DNA from: CAZVBV01 sp964578905
Lineage (GTDB): Bacteria; Patescibacteriota; Gracilibacteria; UBA4473
Length of the DNA stretch: 8,385 nucleotides
Direction of reading: 5' to 3'
NCBI GenBank assembly: GCA_964578905.1
Contig: CAZOER010000029.1
Coordinates: forward strand, 1 to 8,385
Made by a program: the position numbers and the translations under genes. The notes beneath the pieces were generated by a model. That model was not told the origin of the DNA, searched no databases, and saw nothing but the letters and a program-made list of their open reading frames with translations. Positions 1 to 5,398 of this stretch are shown here, piece after piece (the stretch's first letter is position 1; each line of letters begins with the position of its first letter).

Positions 1-1
1 A

Positions 2-142
2 ATTAACAAGCAACTTGGCGGTCAGGTCTCTGCGGAGATTCGGTCATTTCGACCACCTGAGCCGTATAAAGGAAAAGGAATTAAATACTCAGACGAGCGC
101 ATTGCTCGAAAAGCTGGGAAATCTGTCGCCAAAAAAGCCTAA
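2..142 (+). CDS. rplF: 50S ribosomal protein L6 (uL6), C-terminal end, 5'-truncated by window edge
   Basis: The frame is open from the first bases and ends at TAA (140-142), giving the last 46 residues. The fragment contains IRSFRPPEPYKGKGIKYSDE followed by a basic tail (RIARKAGKSVAKKA). The RPPEPYKGKGI(R/K)Y motif is the diagnostic C-terminal signature of bacterial L6, which binds 23S rRNA near the sarcin-ricin loop and factor-binding site. Its position directly ahead of rplR and rpsE matches the spc operon. The stop is followed by only CC and then the ATG of rplR, so translation of the two is probably coupled. The N-terminal part lies outside the window and cannot be judged. Confidence 0.95.
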   Translation: MNKQLGGQVSAEIRSFRPPEPYKGKGIKYSDERIARKAGKSVAKKA

Positions 143-144
143 CC

Positions 145-486
145 ATGAAAGCACAAGAAAAACAATCTCGACAAGCCTCACGAGCAAACAGGACGCACGT
201 CAAAGCTCGAGTATCTGGAGCGCCAAGACTTGTTGTCTGTCGTTCTAACACAAGCATCTACGCGCAAATCGTAGACGATGCGAGTGGAAAGATTGTGTGT
301 GGAACCTCTGGATTAAAATTGAAATCAACTGGTATTAAGCGAGCGGAAGAAGTCGGTACGAAAATTGCCGAACTCGCGAAAGCGAAAAAAGTAACAACCG
401 TTGCTTTTGATAGAAATGGATTTGCCTACCATGGAAATGTTAAGGCTCTTGCTGATGCCGCTCGAAAAGGCGGTCTTAAGTTTTAA
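145..486 (+). CDS. rplR: 50S ribosomal protein L18 (uL18)
   Basis: This 113-residue protein has the length and layout of bacterial L18, which binds 5S rRNA in the central protuberance with L5. A basic N-terminus (residues 1-24) is followed by the conserved core PRLVVCRSNTSIYAQIVDD (about 27-45), and the C-terminal half has the usual conserved pattern AFDRNGFAYHGNVKALADAA (about 88-107). The ATG at 145 lies 2 nt after the rplF stop (TAACCATG) with no Shine-Dalgarno motif, so start selection probably relies on termination-reinitiation. The TAA at 484-486 leads straight into rpsE. About half of its Arg codons are CGA. There is no sign of damage. Confidence 0.96.
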   Translation: MKAQEKQSRQASRANRTHVKARVSGAPRLVVCRSNTSIYAQIVDDASGKIVCGTSGLKLKSTGIKRAEEVGTKIAELAKAKKVTTVAFDRNGFAYHGNVKALADAARKGGLKF

Positions 487-495
487 TTGAAAAAA

Positions 496-1287
496 ATGAC
501 TGACGAAAACACGACTCCTGCTGAAGAAAAAGAAACTGCGACACCTGTTGTAGCAGAGAAACCTGAAACCGAAGCGGTGAAGGAAGAACCGAAGGCAGAA
601 GAGAAGAAAGCGGAACCAAAGAAAGATGAACAACGAGGAGGGCGAGGTGGAGACCGACCGCAACGTGGTGGTCGACGAGGAGGGCGACGAAATCAACAAA
701 AAGAACCAAAAGAGTTTGAGGAAGCAATTCTTCAGATCGACCGTGTTACACGAGTGGTGTCTGGTGGACGACGATTGAGATTCCGAATCTCTGTTGTTAT
801 CGGAGACCAAAAAGGACGTGTTGGATTCGGTGTTGGAAAATCTGCCGAAGTAATGGTAGGAATCCAAAAAGCGGTTGCCCAAGCAAAACGAAATTTGATT
901 AATGTTCCTATCTTTAACGGAACTATTCCTCATGAAATGAACTCTACGTTCAAATCATCTCGAGTGCTTCTCTTCCCAGCTCCAGAAGGAAAGGGAGTGA
1001 TTGCAGGAGGTGCCGTTCGAAGAATCTTGGAATTGGCTGGTGTGAAGAACGTGCTTTCAAAAGTACACGGATCACGAAACAAATTAAATGTTGCGGTGGC
1101 AACAATTCAAGCCCTTCAAGCAATGCAAAATAAGGCTCCACACGGAACAGAAGTAAAGGAGGAAGAAGTTAAAGAAGAGCCAAAGAAAGAAGAAAAAACT
1201 GAAAAGAAAGCAGATGCTAAAAAGGCTCCTGCTAAAAAACCAATCGCTAAGAAAGCGCCTGTGAAAAAAACTCCTGCTAAAAAATAG
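496..1287 (+). CDS. rpsE: 30S ribosomal protein S5 (uS5) with long low-complexity N- and C-terminal extensions
   Basis: S5 shapes the mRNA entry channel and contributes to decoding fidelity. The conserved core covers residues about 73-218 (ATG numbering). It holds the dsRBD-like part (FEEAILQIDRVTRVVSGGRR, then FRISVVIGDQKGRVGFGVGKSAEV) and the C-terminal S5 fold (APEGKGVIAGGAVRRILELAG, then NVLSKVHGSRNKLNVAVATI). The usual bacterial protein is about 165 residues; this one is 263. The extra N-terminus (1-72) is first Glu/Lys-rich and then an arginine-glycine stretch RGGRGGDRPQRGGRRGGRR. The extra C-terminus (about 220-263) is Glu/Lys-rich and ends in a histone-H1-like KKAPAKK repeat. I prefer the ATG at 496. 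A TTG at 487, directly after the rplR stop and in frame, would add three residues. No Shine-Dalgarno motif is seen for either. The next gene is rplO, not rpmD. Confidence 0.93.
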   Translation: MTDENTTPAEEKETATPVVAEKPETEAVKEEPKAEEKKAEPKKDEQRGGRGGDRPQRGGRRGGRRNQQKEPKEFEEAILQIDRVTRVVSGGRRLRFRISVVIGDQKGRVGFGVGKSAEVMVGIQKAVAQAKRNLINVPIFNGTIPHEMNSTFKSSRVLLFPAPEGKGVIAGGAVRRILELAGVKNVLSKVHGSRNKLNVAVATIQALQAMQNKAPHGTEVKEEEVKEEPKKEEKTEKKADAKKAPAKKPIAKKAPVKKTPAKK

Positions 1288-1289
1288 CC

Positions 1290-1730
1290 ATGAAATTACA
1301 CGAACTACAACCAAAACAAGCGAAAAAAGACCGGATCCGGAAGGGTCAGGGAAACGCGACAAAGGGAACCTTTGCCGGACGAGGATGTAATGGACAAAAC
1401 TGTCGTGCAGGTGGAGGAGTTCGTTTGGGATTTGAAGGAGGACAAACTCCATTGATCCAACGGATGCCAAAGAAACGAGGATTCCGAAATCCAAACCGGA
1501 TTGAGACCTTTGCAGTGAATATTGAAGTTATTGAACATTTCTACAAAAACGGAGAAAAGGTAACTCTTGAGACACTTCTTGCACACAAAATCATTGGAAA
1601 AAATGATGGAAAAGTGAAGATTTTGGGAGAAGGAGAACTCACAAAGAAACTCGAAATTGGAGCTGAACTTCTTATTTCAAAAACAGCAAAAGCAGCTGTT
1701 GAGAAGGCTGGCGGAAAGGTTACTGAATAG
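1290..1730 (+). CDS. rplO: 50S ribosomal protein L15 (uL15)
   Basis: This 146-residue protein matches bacterial L15 in length and motifs. The N-terminal L15 signature is LHELQPKQAKKDRIRKGQGNATKGTFAGRG, followed by the glycine-rich GGGVRLGFEGGQTPLIQRMPKKRGF (about 42-66), which runs through 23S rRNA in the large-subunit interior. The C-terminal globular domain ends in ISKTAKAAVEKAGGKVTE, the usual L15 end. The ATG follows the rpsE stop by 2 nt (TAGCCATG), the same spacing and context as rplF-rplR, with no Shine-Dalgarno motif. In most bacteria rpmD (L30) lies between S5 and L15; here there is no room for it. The gene is the last + strand member of the operon and meets a - strand gene 4 nt later. 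Confidence 0.96.
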   Translation: MKLHELQPKQAKKDRIRKGQGNATKGTFAGRGCNGQNCRAGGGVRLGFEGGQTPLIQRMPKKRGFRNPNRIETFAVNIEVIEHFYKNGEKVTLETLLAHKIIGKNDGKVKILGEGELTKKLEIGAELLISKTAKAAVEKAGGKVTE

Positions 1731-1749
1731 ACGCCTATTCTTCTTTCTT
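1725..1749 (+). terminator. Short hairpin across the converging stop codons of rplO and the 169-aa gene
   Basis: The bases GAATAG (1725-1730), loop ACGC (1731-1734) and CTATTC (1735-1740) form a perfect 6-bp stem, followed on the + strand by the pyrimidine run TTCTTTCTT. Each arm holds the Glu-TAG end of one of the two converging genes. The stem is short and AT-rich, so this is at best a weak intrinsic terminator; a U-rich tail exists only for the + direction. No other terminator is visible at the end of the ribosomal operon. Confidence 0.35.
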
Positions 1750-2244
1750 CACTGGAATTCCATCCTTTTTGTATTCAATCGGTAATGCGTCTGGAAAGCT
1801 TCTTTCGAGAAGTATTTTTAAAAGTGCTCTAAGGGCTTCTGATTCTGAAAACGATGACTTTCCCTTTTCTGTGGATGACTGAGTATGTTGTTCATTAAAC
1901 TTAATTCCCAGAAGTTGTTCTTCTCCGTTTTCAAAAATAACACGAAAGGCACTGCCTTCACTGAAAATAATTTTTTGCACCGGTTTTTCGAGAAGCTTTC
2001 CTTCAACCCCATTTTCGAATTGAATATTTCCTTTTGAAAAAATAAGATTCTTTATATCGCCCTCCTTAATGCTCCAATTCGAATGAGAACTCGTTAGTGG
2101 GTCTATTGCGAGCCGAACCCTTTCCCTGATGTTTTTGAGCACTACTTCTATTGCTCCGTTTAAGGTTTCCATTTCGCTTACAATCTCACAGGCATTTTTG
2201 AAAGTTTTTTCTCCCAAATCTATTATCAATTGCTCTTTCTTCAT
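1735..2244 (-). CDS. Uncharacterised 169-residue soluble protein
   Basis: I do not recognise this family. The ATG at 2244 starts MKKEQLIIDLGEKTF and the frame ends at TAG (1735). The reading frame runs further upstream, but that part would overlap guaB, and a good promoter sits immediately in front of the 2244 start, so I take 2244. There is no signal peptide, membrane segment or cysteine cluster. Predicted layout: an N-terminal helix (about 5-45), a beta-rich middle (60-115) with two similar strand-turn units that both contain FENG (76-79 and 104-107), a Ser/Thr/Glu linker (120-135), a helix SEALRALLKILLERSF (about 134-150), and a charged tail ending KKEE. It is convergent with rplO (4-nt gap) and divergent from guaB, so it is a single-gene unit. 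It may represent lineage-specific insertion at the broken end of the ribosomal operon. Confidence 0.7.
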   Translation of the reverse strand: MKKEQLIIDLGEKTFKNACEIVSEMETLNGAIEVVLKNIRERVRLAIDPLTSSHSNWSIKEGDIKNLIFSKGNIQFENGVEGKLLEKPVQKIIFSEGSAFRVIFENGEEQLLGIKFNEQHTQSSTEKGKSSFSESEALRALLKILLERSFPDALPIEYKKDGIPVKKEE

Positions 2245-2251
2245 TAATACT

Positions 2252-2279
2252 TTTATACATGTTTTTACAAAGAAGTCAA
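2252..2279 (-). promoter_or_regulatory. Promoter of the 169-aa gene, predicted to give a leaderless mRNA
   Basis: Reading the - strand, TTGACT (2279-2274) and TATAAA (2257-2252) are separated by 16 bp, a near-consensus sigma-70-type promoter. Transcription would start about 7 bases past the -10 box, around 2245, and the ATG starts at 2244, so the mRNA would have essentially no 5' leader. There is no Shine-Dalgarno sequence, which fits. The -35 box lies 8 bp from the -35 box of the guaB promoter on the other strand. Confidence 0.6.
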
Positions 2280-2287
2280 CAAATAGA

Positions 2288-2316
2288 TTGACAATAAGAG
2301 CTCTCTTTGCTAGGGT
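2288..2316 (+). promoter_or_regulatory. Promoter of guaB, extended -10 type with a very short leader
   Basis: A perfect TTGACA (2288-2293) is followed after 17 bp by TAGGGT (2311-2316), preceded by TGC (2308-2310), an extended -10 element. The weak -10 hexamer (it keeps the essential T, A and final T) is compensated by the perfect -35 and the TGn motif. Predicted start is near 2323, leaving a leader of about 13 nt (rich in A and T, no Shine-Dalgarno) before the ATG at 2336. It is back to back with the promoter of the divergent gene. Confidence 0.6.
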
Positions 2317-2335
2317 TCTCAAAATTTTCAAAAAC

Positions 2336-3799
2336 ATGAAAGATATTCCTCTCGCTCTCACCTTTGACGATGTACTTCTCGTCCCGCAGTATTCTGAAAT
2401 ATTGCCAAAGGAGGTCAGTCTCAAGACGAAGTTCTCTCGAAATGTTAAACTCAACATCCCTCTTGTGTCCGCTGCTATGGATACGGTAACTGAGGATCAG
2501 ATGGCCATCACGATGGCACTTCACGGAGGAATCGGTGTTATTCACAAAAACTGCGATCCTGATGAACAAGCTGACATGGTGAAGAAGGTGAAACGATTTG
2601 AAAATGGATTCATTCGTGAACCACTCGTTCTGTCTCCGAAGAATACTATTGCTGAAGTTATTCAAATTCGAAAAGATCGACACTTCAAATCAATCCCCAT
2701 TACAGAAGATGGAACATTAGAAACAAAGGTTGTGGGAATGATTTCTCGAAACGACTACCTTCAAAAACACGAAAACTGCACCGTAAAAGAACGAATGACA
2801 CTCTTGAAGGATTTGCTCACCGCAACAGGAGAAATTTCTCTTTCTGCGGCAAATGATATTCTCGAAGAATCCAAACATTCAAAGCTCCTCATGCTAAGCA
2901 AAGACGGCACGCTGAGCGCTCTTTTGACTCGAAAGGATATCGAACGTAATGAGGAGTTTCCAAATGCCTCTAAAGACAAATACAAACGACTCATCGTCGC
3001 AGCTGCTGTTGGACCAGCTCACAACCGTGATGAACGGGTAAAGAAGCTCGTGAAAGCCGGTGTAGACGTACTTATTGTCGATACAGCACACGGACATTCA
3101 AAAGGCGTTATCGATTGTGTGAAATACGTAAAAGAAAAATTTCCAAAAGTTGATGTTATCGCCGGAAACATTGCCAGCCCACAAGCTGCAGAAGCACTCA
3201 TCAAGGCTGGTGCCGATGGTCTCAAAGTTGGGATTGGACCTGGGTCTATTTGTACAACGCGAATCATCGCAGGAGTTGGAGTTCCTCAACTCTCTGCTGT
3301 TATGGATGTCGCTGAAGTGGCTGCTCGACACAAAGTTCCTATCATCGCTGATGGGGGAGTTCGATACTCTGGAGACGTTGCAAAAGCACTCGCTGGAGGA
3401 GCAAGCTGTATTATGATTGGATCACTCTTGGCAGGAACCTCAGAGGCCCCTGGAGAAATGATTTACTCTGGAGGAAAAACCTACAAATACTATCGAGGAA
3501 TGGGATCAATGGCAGCAATGCTCAAAGGTGGAAAAGAACGATATGCCCAAGCCAACGTCGCTGACGAGAAACTCGTTCCCGAAGGTATCGAAGGAAAGAT
3601 TCTCTTCAAAGGAGAGGCGAAGACTGAAATATACCAACTCTGCGGAGGGGTTCGAAGTTCTATGGGATATAACGGAGCTGAAGATATTGCTGATTTCCAA
3701 AAGAAAGCAGAATTTGTTCGGATCACGGGTTCTGGAATCAAAGAATCACATCCCCATGATGTGTCTATTCTGAAAGAAGCGCCAAACTATCGAGGGTAA
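2336..3799 (+). CDS. guaB: IMP dehydrogenase (EC 1.1.1.205)
   Basis: GuaB oxidises IMP to XMP with NAD+, the committed step of GTP synthesis, in the cytosol. The 487-residue length is normal. The (beta/alpha)8 catalytic domain begins FDDVLLVPQYSEI, and two CBS domains are inserted at about 95-205 (IREPLVLSPKNTIAEV to LLTRKDIE). The catalytic loop GPGSICTTR carries the nucleophile Cys306. IADGGVRYSGD (337-347) has the phosphate/ribose-binding Asp339, and GSLLAGTSEAPGE and YRGMGSMAAM follow. The mobile flap has Arg402-Tyr403 in KERYAQ, then VPEGIEG. All key residues are present. The frame is open upstream to 2129, but those residues do not resemble GuaB and overlap the divergent gene; MKDIPLALTFDDVLL at 2336 fits the family start and the promoter position. 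It is alone on its strand and abuts the opposite-strand gene at 3800. Confidence 0.96.
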   Translation: MKDIPLALTFDDVLLVPQYSEILPKEVSLKTKFSRNVKLNIPLVSAAMDTVTEDQMAITMALHGGIGVIHKNCDPDEQADMVKKVKRFENGFIREPLVLSPKNTIAEVIQIRKDRHFKSIPITEDGTLETKVVGMISRNDYLQKHENCTVKERMTLLKDLLTATGEISLSAANDILEESKHSKLLMLSKDGTLSALLTRKDIERNEEFPNASKDKYKRLIVAAAVGPAHNRDERVKKLVKAGVDVLIVDTAHGHSKGVIDCVKYVKEKFPKVDVIAGNIASPQAAEALIKAGADGLKVGIGPGSICTTRIIAGVGVPQLSAVMDVAEVAARHKVPIIADGGVRYSGDVAKALAGGASCIMIGSLLAGTSEAPGEMIYSGGKTYKYYRGMGSMAAMLKGGKERYAQANVADEKLVPEGIEGKILFKGEAKTEIYQLCGGVRSSMGYNGAEDIADFQKKAEFVRITGSGIKESHPHDVSILKEAPNYRG

Positions 3800-4243
3800 T
3801 TATTTAACACCCTTACTCGGAATAAACCTTGCCTCGATTGCAGAGATTTTTGTGCGAAAGAATCGCCGATACCGTACCTCCACCCCCCGTGCGAAGTAAG
3901 AATCCGAAGGATAAAACTTCATTGTTTTCGCATTTCCTGTGTAGGGGAATTGTGTATATTTCAAATCGTTCTCCGTCGGCAATTGCGACAGGGGAATTTT
4001 AAAGTCGCCATCATTTTCCACTAAGTTTTCTTTTGCCCAGAGGATACGAACCGGACCAGAGATGTTTAATGAGAGGGAATCTCCGACAATGCTTTTGAGC
4101 TGTACGAGGGAGATTTCCGGCTTGATGGTGCGCACTTGAACAGGAGGGCTGGAGGTTTTCCCTGTGGATCGTCCGATAAAAAACGCAAACAGGGCGACAA
4201 AAAGAACGAGCACGGTAATGTTCCTTTTAGACATTTTTTCCAT
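3800..4243 (-). CDS. Small membrane-anchored protein with a possible cysteine-less Ada-like module, cotranscribed with dprA
   Basis: This 147-residue protein has a short basic N-terminus, one hydrophobic helix (about 9-23, ITVLVLFVALFAFFI) and a polar remainder predicted to lie outside the membrane. The middle (about 45-90) looks beta-rich. The C-terminal 40 residues, KFYPSDSYFARGVEVRYRRF then FRTKISAIEARFIPSKGVK, recall the layout of the small zinc-binding module found in Ada and in many secreted nuclease-like proteins, where the pattern is Y-x-P-x-C ... YF-x-(S/T)-x-x-E-A-x-x-x-G-Y-x-P-C-x-x-C. The cysteine positions are Ser or absent here. That resemblance is inference from motif shape only. 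The ATG at 4243 overlaps the dprA stop by 17 bp; an alternative ATG at 4234 reduces this to 8 bp. Either way the two genes are translationally coupled. Its stop abuts the guaB stop with no gap. Confidence 0.75.
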   Translation of the reverse strand: MEKMSKRNITVLVLFVALFAFFIGRSTGKTSSPPVQVRTIKPEISLVQLKSIVGDSLSLNISGPVRILWAKENLVENDGDFKIPLSQLPTENDLKYTQFPYTGNAKTMKFYPSDSYFARGVEVRYRRFFRTKISAIEARFIPSKGVK

Positions 4244-5342
4244 ACACCTGATTCCCGAGATGCTTCACGAGTCCTTTGAGTTCCATGATGGCGAGGTTTG
4301 CACTGATCACTGATCCCGAGAGTGATGAATGACGAATAAGGTCGTCTATGTGTCTTTGATTCTCATTGCCAAACAAGTGAAGTATTTCTGATTCCACCCC
4401 TGTTGTAGGGATGTTCTTGCGGGCATGTTTCTGTTCTGAAAGATTCGTAATTCCAAAGGTGTCGAGTATCTGTTCCCCTGACAATGCAGGGGTTGCTTCT
4501 CCATTGAGCAGAAGTTTGTTCGTTCCCGCAGAATTGGGGGCAAAAATCTCCCCTGGGACGGCAAATACATCCTTTCCTTGGTCATTCGCCAGTTCTGCGG
4601 TAATGAGGCTGCCTGAGCCCTTCTGGGCCTCCACAACCAACGTTGCTTGAGACAAGCCAGCCACGATTCTGTTCCGAATCGGGAAGTGCTCTGGGCGAGC
4701 CTCTATACCGGGGAGAAATTCTGAAATTACCGCTCCTTTCTCTTCCTTTAAGAGTTTTTCTCCAAACGCTCTATTTTGAGTGGGATAGAGAAAATCGATT
4801 CCATTTCCCAAGACACAAATTGTACGCGCTCCATTCTCGATAGCCACTTTGTGTGCAAATGCGTCTGCTCCCAACGCGAGACCTGAGACGATGGTAATTC
4901 CTTTGTGCGCCACTTCACGAACAATCGTTTCCAGTGCCCGCTTTCCGTAGCTTGAAATATTGCGAGATCCCACCACCGACAGGGACGGGAAATCTTCGGG
5001 CAAAAGTTCTCCTCGAAGAAACAAAAGAACCGGGGGTGAGGGAATGTGAGCGAGTTGTGGAGGGAAATCTTTTTCCCCTTGAATAAGAACTGTTGCCCCA
5101 CACGCCTCAAGTTTTTCCATTTCCTGTTCTGGGACAACGTCTCCTCGGCGTGAGAAAAAACATTCGATACCTTTCTTATCGACTCCGCATTCTTGAAAAT
5201 CTTGTAAGGAAGCGTGAAAAACAGCTTCCCAATCCCCTTTGAAAAAAGTGTTCAGCGCCTGATATCGCAAAAATGTCACATTCATGGCTCTGTGAACGGC
5301 GATCAAAAACTTCTTCTGTTTCGCGGAAAGACATTGCCCCAT
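4227..5342 (-). CDS. dprA: DNA processing protein DprA/Smf, RecA loader for incoming single-stranded DNA
   Basis: DprA binds single-stranded DNA that enters during natural transformation and loads RecA on it, in the cytoplasm. The 371-residue protein has the family's three parts. An N-terminal SAM-like region (about 5-65) is followed by the extended Rossmann fold (about 85-290): PPVLLFLRGE, SVVGSRNISSYGKR (122-135), IVSGLALGADAFAHKVAI (151-168), VLGNGIDFLYP, GAVISEFLPG, FPIRNRIVAGLSQATLVVEA (220-239), KGSGSLITAELANDQGKDVFAVPGE and GTNKLL. A C-terminal winged-helix domain (about 312-371) contains HIDDLIRHSSLSGSVISANLAIMELKGLV. All core motifs are intact. The ATG at 5342 is the natural family start; no Shine-Dalgarno motif is seen. 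It lies 56 bp after the M24 peptidase gene on the same strand and overlaps the following small membrane protein gene. DprA is widely kept in CPR genomes together with com genes, so uptake of foreign DNA is plausible. Confidence 0.95.
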   Translation of the reverse strand: MGQCLSAKQKKFLIAVHRAMNVTFLRYQALNTFFKGDWEAVFHASLQDFQECGVDKKGIECFFSRRGDVVPEQEMEKLEACGATVLIQGEKDFPPQLAHIPSPPVLLFLRGELLPEDFPSLSVVGSRNISSYGKRALETIVREVAHKGITIVSGLALGADAFAHKVAIENGARTICVLGNGIDFLYPTQNRAFGEKLLKEEKGAVISEFLPGIEARPEHFPIRNRIVAGLSQATLVVEAQKGSGSLITAELANDQGKDVFAVPGEIFAPNSAGTNKLLLNGEATPALSGEQILDTFGITNLSEQKHARKNIPTTGVESEILHLFGNENQRHIDDLIRHSSLSGSVISANLAIMELKGLVKHLGNQVYGKNV

Positions 5343-5398
5343 TGCGGGTCATTCTCTGTATTTTTATCGCCTTCTCAATGGGGAGACTTCACACAAAA

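Noticed and set aside
487..495. TTG start for rpsE three codons upstream of the ATG
   Set aside because: Possible because it is directly after the rplR stop, but ATG at 496 is the more usual start; the choice adds only MKK and is noted in the feature.
325..933. Antisense 202-codon frame across rplR and rpsE
   Set aside because: Serine/phenylalanine-rich shadow of purine-rich coding sequence; two well-supported ribosomal genes occupy the other strand.
1145..1287. The purine-rich tract at the end of rpsE as a DNA repeat or triplex element
   Set aside because: It is explained by Lys/Glu/Ala-rich coding (AAG, GAA, GCT codons) in the S5 tail; no exact long tandem unit is seen.
2129..2335. N-terminal extension of guaB by 69 codons in the same frame
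   Set aside because: It does not resemble GuaB, overlaps the divergent 169-aa gene, and lies upstream of a good promoter whose start would be near 2323.
2245..2457. Upstream extension of the 169-aa gene into guaB
   Set aside because: It would overlap the conserved guaB N-terminus and bypass the near-consensus promoter at 2252-2279.
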